Assembly (NCBI RefSeq): GCF_900103265.1
Contig: NZ_FMWX01000004.1
Span: 62,001 to 126,000, forward strand
Direction: 5' to 3'
DNA: 64,000 nt
Source: Sphingomonas sp. NFR15
GTDB taxonomy: Bacteria > Pseudomonadota > Alphaproteobacteria > Sphingomonadales > Sphingomonadaceae
The translations under genes and the position numbers were made by a program. Position 1 is the stretch's first letter. Every line of letters begins with the position of its first letter. Shown piece by piece: positions 28,801-36,332 of this stretch. The notes below the pieces were generated by a model. That model saw only the letters and a list, made by a program, of their open reading frames with translations, did no database searches and was not told the origin of the DNA.

Positions 28801-29273
28801 TGGCCTTGCGCCTTGACCGTCATCTGCACCGCCACCGTCGTGTCGCCATTGTCGGTCGCCGACAGCGACTCGACGAGGATGCCGCCGCCTTCGAGCGCAG
28901 CGATCCAGCCGAGCAGCGCGGCGGGCTTGGCCTTGGCGATCGCCACCTGCACCCCGCCACCGGGGGCCGGGCCGACGCTGGCGAGATCGAATCCCGCCTC
29001 GCTGGCGCGGTCGCGGATGACGGTGTCGAGCGGGCCGGCAAGCTGTGCGCCGCCGCTCCTGCGCAGCGCCTCGACCGAGCGGACGCGCGTCTGCGTCTCC
29101 CCGAAGCGAATCACCGCATCGGTATAGCGGGTCTTCGCCGACGACAGCGCATCGCCGATCGGCAGATACAATGCCCAGACGATCGTGATGACGAACAGCG
29201 CCGCCATCGCGATCAGGAGTCGCTTCTCGCGGAGCGTGCGCGCGTCGAACCAGAGCTTGAGGGCGGCGATCAT
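28797..29273 (-). CDS. gspM: Type II secretion protein M
   Basis: 158 aa. A short cytoplasmic N-terminus, one transmembrane segment (LLIAMAALFVITIVWALYL, about 19-37) and a periplasmic ferredoxin-like domain. It pairs with GspL on the inner membrane platform. Overlaps gspL by 4 nt. Confidence 0.85.
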   Translation of the reverse strand: MIAALKLWFDARTLREKRLLIAMAALFVITIVWALYLPIGDALSSAKTRYTDAVIRFGETQTRVRSVEALRRSGGAQLAGPLDTVIRDRASEAGFDLASVGPAPGGGVQVAIAKAKPAALLGWIAALEGGGILVESLSATDNGDTTVAVQMTVKAQGQ

Positions 29274-30361
29274 CGCGGCTTCACCGTGAGCGTTCCGGTG
29301 ACGCGCCCGCCCGAGGCGGTGAGCGCCGCACCGGGATCGACCGCGAGGCCGGCGGCGCGAAGCCGCTGCTGGAGATCGGTCACCGCCCCCTCGCCCTCCG
29401 CCGCAATGCCGACGCGAAGCGTGCCATCGGACGCGAAGGCGAGGTTCGTCACCTCCGCGCCGCGCACCGCGCGCACCGCGCTGAACACGGTCGCGGCGGT
29501 GCGGCTGAAGCCCAGCCCCGGCCCGCGCAGCCGCACGAGGCGCGCGTCGAGTTGACGGGCGGCGTCGTTGACGGTTTCGCCCTGCGGCAGCCCGGCGCGC
29601 GCGGCGAGATCGGCGCGCTGTTCCAGATCGGCGGCGGCGACATCATACTTCACGATCCGCACGACCGAGATCGCCAAGCTAGCGCCGAGAATCCCGAGAC
29701 CGAGCCAGCCGAGCCGCCGCACCAAGGCCCAATCGATCGCGAACCGCGCGCGGCGGGCGAACACGCCCTGCCGCAGATCGAGCGCGGGCGCCGCCACCGC
29801 CGCGACGATCGCCGCGTCGAGCTCTGCCCCCTCCAGCCGCTCGGGGGCGATCCCGCCGGTGAGCAGTTCGGTGAGCCCGGCCTCGTCGGCGAAGCCCGTG
29901 GTCGCGCCGCGCACGATGGTCTCGCCGCCCAGATCGGCGGCGACGAAGCCGCTTTCGGGGCGCGGCAGCAGCAGCGGGGCGGGCAGGAGCGCGCCGGCGT
30001 CGACACCGTTCGCCGCGAGCATGTCGAGCCAGCCGCGCATGCGCGACAGCGCGACGACGCCGATCGGCCGCTCGCTGCCGCTCCCCTCGCGGCCGACCGC
30101 GACATGGAGATCGTTGAGCGGCGCGGCGCTCGCCTCGGCGGCGAGGATGCGCGCCGCCGTCACCGCCTGCGCGGCCGAGCGATCCGGGAGTTCGGCCCAA
30201 TGCAACGTCACCGCGTCGGCGGGCGTCACCACCAGCGGCGTGGTTTCGGGCGCGAGCGCCGGCACCCCCTCGCCCCGCGCCGCGACCACGCCGCCGCTGA
30301 CGCGAAGCCACCGCCACGGCGCGGTGCCGCTCGGCAGGAAGAGGATGAGGGTTTCGCTCAT
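29270..30361 (-). CDS. gspL: Type II secretion protein L
   Basis: 363 aa. Cytoplasmic actin-like domain (residues about 1-225), one transmembrane helix (LGWLGLGILGASLAISVV), then a periplasmic domain. It anchors the ATPase GspE to the membrane. Overlap with gspK is 4 nt. Confidence 0.88.
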   Translation of the reverse strand: MSETLILFLPSGTAPWRWLRVSGGVVAARGEGVPALAPETTPLVVTPADAVTLHWAELPDRSAAQAVTAARILAAEASAAPLNDLHVAVGREGSGSERPIGVVALSRMRGWLDMLAANGVDAGALLPAPLLLPRPESGFVAADLGGETIVRGATTGFADEAGLTELLTGGIAPERLEGAELDAAIVAAVAAPALDLRQGVFARRARFAIDWALVRRLGWLGLGILGASLAISVVRIVKYDVAAADLEQRADLAARAGLPQGETVNDAARQLDARLVRLRGPGLGFSRTAATVFSAVRAVRGAEVTNLAFASDGTLRVGIAAEGEGAVTDLQQRLRAAGLAVDPGAALTASGGRVTGTLTVKPR

Positions 30362-31359
30362 GACAGCTCACCCCATTGCCGGGAGACGAGCCGTGCGGGA
30401 AGCGTGGATGCGTCGATCAGGCTGTTTTGCTGAAGATCGGTACCGTTGACGCGGACATCCGCGCGCAGCGCGAACCATCGGGTCGTGACCGCGCTCGTCG
30501 ACGGCGCATCGCCGATATCGCCCGCCGCGCCGAACGCGGACGAATGCCAGAACTTGGCGGTATCGTCATAGCCGGCGGCGGGCCTGCCGAGCAGCGCGCG
30601 CCGCACCGCCGCGACATTGGGCGTGCCGGGCATCAACACCGCGAGCAAGGGCGCCTGTTCGGGCAGCACCGTGTTGACGTTGATTCGCGCCGGCTCCGCG
30701 ACCGGCAACGCGCAGACCCACGGGCGCAGCGCCGCATAGATTTCGGGCGTGACCCCCATCACCGCGCGAAGTTCGCTCGGGTCGGCCATCAGCGTGTTGG
30801 CGGTGCGGTACGGCGTTTCGAGCCCGCCATAGTCGCCGTCCTCGGCGCCGCCGCTCAGCGCCTGTGTGTCGCTGTCGATCCAGTCGGTCGCGGCCGCCGC
30901 GATCCCTTCCGGCGAGCGCGCGGGCGCGCCGACGAGGCGGATGAGCGTTGCGAATCGCACCGCCGCCGCCGGATTGGCGACATAGCTGCCATCGGACTGT
31001 TTGATGACGAGGCCGTTGAGGTTGAAGCAATTGCCGCCGTCGGTGATACGGAGCGTGGCGACGCCGCCCGTCACCGGCAGCGGGATCGGCGTGTCGCTCC
31101 AGTCGCCGGCCAGCGACACGCGGGTGCCCTCCCGCCCGAGCAGATCGCTGATCCGGTCGACCGCCAGCGCCTCGCCCGCCTCCGCGAAGGCACGCGCCTG
31201 ATCGAGCGCGACGGCATTGCCGCCGAGCCTGGTGGCGATGCGCAGCCGCTCGAGCGCGGTCGCCGCGAGCACGGCGATCACCGCGACCAGGAGCAGCACC
31301 GTCAGCAATGCCGCGCCGGTCTCGGAAGGTTTGCGCTCAGCCACCGGCACGCTCGCCAT
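30358..31359 (-). CDS. gspK: Type II secretion minor pseudopilin K
   Basis: 333 aa. N-terminal prepilin-like helix AALLTVLLLVAVIAVLAA after a short leader; large globular domain with helix-hairpin insertion. It caps the pseudopilus tip. The last 23 nt of gspJ overlap its start. Confidence 0.9.
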   Translation of the reverse strand: MASVPVAERKPSETGAALLTVLLLVAVIAVLAATALERLRIATRLGGNAVALDQARAFAEAGEALAVDRISDLLGREGTRVSLAGDWSDTPIPLPVTGGVATLRITDGGNCFNLNGLVIKQSDGSYVANPAAAVRFATLIRLVGAPARSPEGIAAAATDWIDSDTQALSGGAEDGDYGGLETPYRTANTLMADPSELRAVMGVTPEIYAALRPWVCALPVAEPARINVNTVLPEQAPLLAVLMPGTPNVAAVRRALLGRPAAGYDDTAKFWHSSAFGAAGDIGDAPSTSAVTTRWFALRADVRVNGTDLQQNSLIDASTLPARLVSRQWGELS

Positions 31360-32050
31360 AGCCGGTGCCGACGAGGAAGAGCTCGCGATATTCGGTGCCG
31401 TCGCCGCGCGTCAGTCGCATTTCGAGCGCTTGCGGCAGCGGGGCGCGCGGCGATCCCTCCCAGCGGTCGCTCCACGCGCCGTCGATGCGGTAGCGCAGCG
31501 CGACCCGCCGGACTCCCGAGAGCATCGCCGTCGCCGGATATGGCGCGGCGCCGTCCAGCATCGGATAGGCGACGCGGGTGAGCGTGTCGCCGTCGAGCCG
31601 GTATTCGACCTTCTGCAAGCCGGCGCGGCGGGCGCCGTCGAGATTGCTCCAGCCGCCGCGCACCAGCCGCAGCATCGGGCTGGCGCCCCAATCGCGCTCG
31701 CCGGTGAAGGCGGGCACCGGATCGCCACGGTCATTGCGGGTCTGGCGGAGCGACGCCTGCGCGAGATCGGCCTGCAGCATCGCGGAGAGCCGATTGAGCG
31801 CCGACGTGTCATCGAGCTTGCCCGCCATGACGCCCTGCGCGCGCACGCTGAACGACAGCAACGCGACCCCGGCAGCGGCGAGCATGCCGAAGATCAGCAG
31901 CGAGATCATCACTTCGACGAGGGTGAAGCCGGACTGGCCCCGGTTGTCATCCCAGACGGGTTGCGGGGTCCACGGCTCCGCACGATCGGACGCCACCGCG
32001 CCTACGGGTCGGCGGCTGCCGGAACCAGTCCGGCGTGACGAAACGCGCAT
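31337..32050 (-). CDS. gspJ: Type II secretion minor pseudopilin J with repeat-encoded leader
   Basis: 237 aa from ATG 32050. Pseudopilin cleavage site SG|FTLVEVMISLLIF follows a 41-residue leader, far longer than the usual 6-15. The leader corresponds to a degenerate palindromic repeat (31946-32039). No ATG lies closer to the cleavage site; a GTG at codon 19 would still leave a leader of 23 residues. It forms the pseudopilus tip with GspI and GspK. Confidence 0.88.
   Translation of the reverse strand: MRVSSRRTGSGSRRPVGAVASDRAEPWTPQPVWDDNRGQSGFTLVEVMISLLIFGMLAAAGVALLSFSVRAQGVMAGKLDDTSALNRLSAMLQADLAQASLRQTRNDRGDPVPAFTGERDWGASPMLRLVRGGWSNLDGARRAGLQKVEYRLDGDTLTRVAYPMLDGAAPYPATAMLSGVRRVALRYRIDGAWSDRWEGSPRAPLPQALEMRLTRGDGTEYRELFLVGTGYGERAGG
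31946..32039. repeat. Family D palindromic repeat, degenerate, inside the gspJ leader
   Basis: GTCATCCCAGACGGGTTGCG (from 31946) and, about 50 bp further, CCGGAACCAGTCCGGCGTGAC (ending 32039) are inverted relatives: aligned as GTCA-xCCC-GAC-xGGTT-xCGG. In the coding strand the element lies in frame in the gspJ leader. Confidence 0.65.
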
Positions 32051-32052
32051 CG

Positions 32053-32442
32053 TCACGCGCCTCGCCCCGATCGGATCATCGTCAGCCTGCCCGCCGAGCG
32101 GCCATCGCGGTCGGTGACGGTCACGTCGATGCGCAGGATTCGCGCATCCCCGGTCGCGGCGACGGTGCGGGTCCAGTTCCACGCCCTGCCGCCATTTTGC
32201 TCGACGCCGTTGGCGATGCCGAGCGCGGGCGGCTTGGCGTCCGTCACCGCCTCGATCGCGACGTTGCGGGCGACGATCTGCCCGGTCAGCGTGGTGTCGA
32301 GAATGCCGGCACCCCGGATCGTCGCGCCTTCGAGCCGGATCAGCGCGAGCGCGGCGAGGGCGAATACCGCGAGCGCGACCATCATCTCGATGAGGGTGAA
32401 GCCCCGCTCTCCAACCGTTCGTGTCGAGCGAAGTCGAGACAC
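32053..32442 (-). CDS. gspI: Type II secretion minor pseudopilin I
   Basis: 129 aa if the GTG at 32442 is used, giving a 14-residue leader and the cleavage site RG|FTLIEMMVALAVF. An ATG at 32535 would give a 45-residue leader overlapping gspH. Either way the leader is encoded by the family B repeat at 32415-32486. The GTG lacks a clear ribosome-binding site. Start is therefore uncertain, the rest is clear. Confidence 0.82.
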   Translation of the reverse strand: MSRLRSTRTVGERGFTLIEMMVALAVFALAALALIRLEGATIRGAGILDTTLTGQIVARNVAIEAVTDAKPPALGIANGVEQNGGRAWNWTRTVAATGDARILRIDVTVTDRDGRSAGRLTMIRSGRGA

Positions 32443-32486
32443 CTGCGCCCGACGCCTGTCCCTCGACTTCGCTCGGGACGAACGGG
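32415..32486. repeat. Family B palindromic repeat between gspH and gspI
   Basis: CCGTTCGTGTCGAGCGAAGTC... and the mirrored CTTCGCTCGGGACGAACGG surround about 15 bp. It is the repeat found intergenically at 44372, 46941, 55614 and 61112. Confidence 0.85.
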
Positions 32487-32497
32487 GGGCGACGCGC

Positions 32498-32974
32498 TTA
32501 TCCACCGACCCGCACCGTCCCGTCCGCGCCGACATGCACGTCGCTCGCCTGCCCGTCGCGGAGCAGACGCACGTCGAACGGGCGGTCGGCGAGGCCGGTC
32601 GAATCGAACACGATTCGGTCGCGTCCGGCGATGCCGGTCGCCGCCTGCGTGCCCGCGCCCCATTGCGTCACCCGCAGCGGCTTGTCCGAGATCGCCTGCC
32701 ATGTCCCGTCGCGCCGCACGTCGAAGCCATAGCCCGCCGCCGTCACCCAGATACTGACCGGACGCGCCTGGACGATGGCGAGATCGTGCGCCGCGCGCAC
32801 GCGCAGCGCGAAACGCGCCGCCTCGTCGGCGAGCCGGCCGCGCGGATCGGGCAGGCTCAGCGCCACCGCCGCCGAGGCGAGGCCGATGACCGTGACGACG
32901 ATCATCAGTTCGACCAGCGTGAAGCCGCGCTCGCGCGTGGCGTGCCGGTTACTCCCAGCTACCGATATCGGCAT
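32498..32974 (-). CDS. gspH: Type II secretion minor pseudopilin H
   Basis: 158 aa from ATG 32974. Leader of 17 residues to the cleavage site RG|FTLVELMIVVTVIG. Beta-rich C-terminal domain. The start lies inside gspG (26-nt overlap). Confidence 0.9.
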   Translation of the reverse strand: MPISVAGSNRHATRERGFTLVELMIVVTVIGLASAAVALSLPDPRGRLADEAARFALRVRAAHDLAIVQARPVSIWVTAAGYGFDVRRDGTWQAISDKPLRVTQWGAGTQAATGIAGRDRIVFDSTGLADRPFDVRLLRDGQASDVHVGADGTVRVGG

Positions 32975-33395
32975 CGACGCCCTCGCCGCCATCCTTGCCG
33001 TCCGCGCCGAGCGTCCAGACATCCGCTTCGCCGTGCTGGCCGGGGGAGGCATAGAGATAGGGGCGGTTCCAAGGATCGAGCGGCAGCTTCTTGAGATAGC
33101 CGCCCTTCTGGTATTTGGACGCATCGACGCCCGCCGGCGCATTGACGAGCGCGTTCAGACCATCGGACGTCGACGGAAACGCGCCGTTCGACAGTTTGTA
33201 GAGTTCGAGCGCCTGTTCGATCGTGGCGATATCGGCCTTGGCGCGGGTGATGCGCGCCTTGTCGCCGCTCGGGAACACGTTGATGACGACGATCGCGGCG
33301 AGCAGGCCGATGATGACGATCACCACCATCAGTTCGACCAGCGTGAAGCCCTCCTGCATGGGGCGGCGCTTGCGGATCGGGGCCTTGCGATTCAT
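32949..33395 (-). CDS. gspG: Type II secretion major pseudopilin G
   Basis: 148 aa. ATG 33395 has GAGGA five bases upstream. Leader MNRKAPIRKRRPMQEG is cleaved before FTLVELMVV (E+5 present). The C-terminal domain has the calcium-site and DPWNRPYLY motifs of GspG. It forms the pseudopilus shaft. Confidence 0.95.
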   Translation of the reverse strand: MNRKAPIRKRRPMQEGFTLVELMVVIVIIGLLAAIVVINVFPSGDKARITRAKADIATIEQALELYKLSNGAFPSTSDGLNALVNAPAGVDASKYQKGGYLKKLPLDPWNRPYLYASPGQHGEADVWTLGADGKDGGEGVDADIGSWE

Positions 33396-33412
33396 GATGG
33401 TCCTCATTCGTG

Positions 33413-34639
33413 TCACTGGCCGGCCAGCGTGTTGAGCTGGAGGATCGGCAGCAGGATCGATAGCACGATCGTGGCGACGACACCCCCCATCACGACGATG
33501 ATGAGCGGTTCGAGCAACGACAGCGCGGTCGCGGTGAAACGGTCGAACTCGCGCTCGAGATAATCGGCGGCGCGCGCGAGCATCTCGTCGAGCTGCCCAG
33601 CGGCCTCGCCCGAGGCGACCAGATAGGTCAGCAGCGGCGGGAACACGCCGGCGCGCAGCATCGCCGCCGACAGGCTGCCGCCGCCGCGAATCGACTCGAC
33701 GATCTCGTCGGTGGCGCGCCGCAGCCGAGCGTTGTGGATCGTGCCCGAGGTCAGCACCAGCCCGTCGAGCAGCGGCAGCCGGCTCGACACCATCGTCGCG
33801 AGCGTGCGCGCCATCCGCGCCGCGTGGAGATCGCGCAGCAGCCGGCCGAGCAGAGGAAGGCGTAGCAGCCGGCTGTCGAACGCATATTTGATGCCCGGGC
33901 GCTTCATCCCCTGCCAGAAGCCGATGCCGCCCAGCACGATCATCAGCGCGATCAGCCACCACCAGCGCACCAGCGCGTGCGACACGCCGATCACGATCCG
34001 CGTCAGCAGCGGCAATTGCTGGCCGACGGTGTCGAACTGTTCGACCACTTGCGGCACGACGAACATCATCAGCGCGGTGACGACCGCGGTCGCCACCAGC
34101 GCGAGCACGCACGGATAGGCGAGCGCGGTCACGATCCGGCCGTTGATCTCGGCCTGCCGCTCCAGCAGCGCGGAGAGCCGTTCGAGGATCTCGGGAAGCG
34201 CGCCCGACCGCTCGCCCGCCGCGACCATCGCGCGGTAGAGCGGCGGGAAGCTCTTCGGCTCGCGCGCCATCGAATCGGCGAGGCGGCGGCCCTCCACCAC
34301 GCCGGCGTGGACCGCATGGACGATGTCGCGGACATGGTCCTGCTCGGTCTGGCGCGTGATCGTGCGCAGCGCCTCTTCGAGCGGCGAGACGCGGTTGAGC
34401 GTTGCAAGCTGGCGCGTGAACAGCGTGAGCTGCTTGGTGCTCATCCGCCGGCGACCAATGCGGACGTTCGAGAAGAGCGCCTTGCCGCGCGGCGGCAGGG
34501 ATGAGCCGGGTTCGAGCTTTAGGACGTACAGCCCCTTGCGATCGAGCATGGCGCGCGCGGAGTCGAGCGAGGGCGCGGCGACGTGCCCGCGCACCTCGCG
34601 GCCCTTGGTGTCGACGACGAGATAGTCGAAGTCAGGCAC
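33413..34639 (-). CDS. gspF: Type II secretion inner-membrane protein F
   Basis: 408 aa with two repeated T2SF cytoplasmic domains and three hydrophobic segments; the motif SGEAAGQLDEML and the corresponding AAGERSGALPEIL repeat are typical. It forms the membrane platform that GspE drives. A 124-bp gap with a palindromic repeat separates it from gspE upstream. Confidence 0.93.
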   Translation of the reverse strand: MPDFDYLVVDTKGREVRGHVAAPSLDSARAMLDRKGLYVLKLEPGSSLPPRGKALFSNVRIGRRRMSTKQLTLFTRQLATLNRVSPLEEALRTITRQTEQDHVRDIVHAVHAGVVEGRRLADSMAREPKSFPPLYRAMVAAGERSGALPEILERLSALLERQAEINGRIVTALAYPCVLALVATAVVTALMMFVVPQVVEQFDTVGQQLPLLTRIVIGVSHALVRWWWLIALMIVLGGIGFWQGMKRPGIKYAFDSRLLRLPLLGRLLRDLHAARMARTLATMVSSRLPLLDGLVLTSGTIHNARLRRATDEIVESIRGGGSLSAAMLRAGVFPPLLTYLVASGEAAGQLDEMLARAADYLEREFDRFTATALSLLEPLIIVVMGGVVATIVLSILLPILQLNTLAGQ

Positions 34640-34644
34640 TTATC

Positions 34645-34751
34645 TCCTCCCCTCCCTGGAAGGGAGGGGTCGGGGGTGGGTAGCTCTCGTTGGAACGCAG
34701 CGCCGGCCCCGAACCGACCCACCCCCAGCCCCTCCCTTCCAGGGAGGGGAG
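34645..34751. repeat. Family C palindromic repeat between gspE and gspF
   Basis: CTCCCCTCCCTGGAAGGGAG and, 70 bp on, the inverted CTCCCTTCCAGGGAGGGGAG flank a GC-rich centre (GGGGGTGGGT / ACCCACCCCC). It fills the only sizeable gap in the gsp operon and could reduce read-through. Confidence 0.85.
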
Positions 34752-34763
34752 CAAGAAGGAAGG

Positions 34764-36332
34764 TTAGCCACGATCGACCGTTTCTGGCTCAACCACCAGC
34801 GGCGCCTCGACATCCGCCATGTCGCGCCGCGACACGCGTACCGCTTCCTCGGGCGTGGTCTTGCCTTCGCGCACCAATTGCCGCGCCGCCGCACCGAGGT
34901 TCTGCGCGTGGAGGAAGGCGTGGCGCGCGATCAGCGATTCGTCGCCGCCGTCGTTGATGAGGCGGCGCAGCGTTTCGTCGATCCGTACCGCCTCGAACAC
35001 GCCGATCCGCCCCTTGAAGCCGCTATGCCCGCACTCGTCGCAGCCGACCGCCTCATAGACGACCGTGCCGGTATCGAAGCCGAGCAGCGCCGAGACCGAG
35101 CCCGATGCCTGCACCGGCCGCCGGCATTGCTCGCACAAGCGCCGCACCAGCCGCTGCGCGATCACCGCGCGCAGCGTCGAGGCGAGCAGGAACGGCTCGA
35201 TCTTCATGTCGCGCATCCGCGTGATCGCGCCGACCGCGTCGTTGGTGTGGACGGTCGAGAGCACGAGGTGACCGGTCAGCGACGCCTGCACGGCGATTTC
35301 GGCGGTCTCGCGATCGCGGATTTCGCCGACCATCACCACGTCCGGGTCTTGCCGCAGGATCGCGCGCAGCCCCGCCGCGAAGGTGAGCCCGACCTTGGGG
35401 TTGACCTGGGTCTGGCCGACACCGTCGATCGCATATTCGACCGGGTCTTCGACGGTCAGGATATTGCGGCTGCCGTCGTTGAGCAGGCGCAAGGCGGCGT
35501 AGAGCGTGGTCGTCTTGCCCGATCCGGTCGGCCCGGTGACGAGCACGATGCCGTTCGGCTCGGTCAGCGTCGCCTTGAGCATCGCGTTCATCGCATCGGT
35601 CATACCGAGCACGTCGAGGGTGATGCCGGCGTTCTCCTTGTCGAGAATGCGCAGCACCACACGCTCTCCCGCCCGGCTCGGCAGCGTCGAGACGCGCACG
35701 TCGAGCAGCTTCCCGCCGAGCGTCAGCCCGATGCGTCCGTCCTGCGGGATGCGCCGCTCGGCGATGTCGAGCCGCGCCATCACTTTCACGCGGCTAACCA
35801 CCACCGGCGCGACGTGCGGCGGCATCCGCAGCGTCTCGCGCAGCACGCCGTCGATCCGCATCCGCACGACGAGGCCGGTCTCATACGGCTCGATGTGGAT
35901 ATCGGACACGCCGTTGCGCGCCGCGTCGGCGATGATGCCGTTGATGAGCCGGATCGCCGGCGCATCGTCGGCGGTGTCGAGCAGGTCGTCGGCGGTCGGC
36001 AGGTCGCCGGCGAGGATGTCGAGTTCGCCGGCCATGCCGATCCCGCCCGCCGCCATCGCGGCCGCCTGCCCGTCCATCGCGTAACGATCGGACAGGAGGC
36101 GATCGAACGCATCCGCCGGCACGATGCCGATGTCGAACGGCTGGGCGAGATGCCTGCGCAGTTCGAGCAGCACCCTGGGATCGCCGCCCTCGCGCATCGC
36201 GACGGAGAGATGCCCGTCGGCGGCATCGCCGAGCACCACCCCGAAGCGCCGCGCGAACGCATAAGGGATGGTGACGACGCCGGCGGGCAGGGCTGCGGGT
36301 TCGGCAAGGTCGAGCACCGAGGCCATCTTCAT
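34764..36332 (-). CDS. gspE: Type II secretion ATPase E
   Basis: 522 aa. N1E domain, then Walker A GPTGSGKTT (267-274), Asp box, Walker B (VVMVGEIRDRETAE) and a CxxC...CxxC zinc site (CEQC, CDEC). It powers pseudopilus assembly. Overlaps gspD by 4 nt. Confidence 0.95.
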   Translation of the reverse strand: MKMASVLDLAEPAALPAGVVTIPYAFARRFGVVLGDAADGHLSVAMREGGDPRVLLELRRHLAQPFDIGIVPADAFDRLLSDRYAMDGQAAAMAAGGIGMAGELDILAGDLPTADDLLDTADDAPAIRLINGIIADAARNGVSDIHIEPYETGLVVRMRIDGVLRETLRMPPHVAPVVVSRVKVMARLDIAERRIPQDGRIGLTLGGKLLDVRVSTLPSRAGERVVLRILDKENAGITLDVLGMTDAMNAMLKATLTEPNGIVLVTGPTGSGKTTTLYAALRLLNDGSRNILTVEDPVEYAIDGVGQTQVNPKVGLTFAAGLRAILRQDPDVVMVGEIRDRETAEIAVQASLTGHLVLSTVHTNDAVGAITRMRDMKIEPFLLASTLRAVIAQRLVRRLCEQCRRPVQASGSVSALLGFDTGTVVYEAVGCDECGHSGFKGRIGVFEAVRIDETLRRLINDGGDESLIARHAFLHAQNLGAAARQLVREGKTTPEEAVRVSRRDMADVEAPLVVEPETVDRG

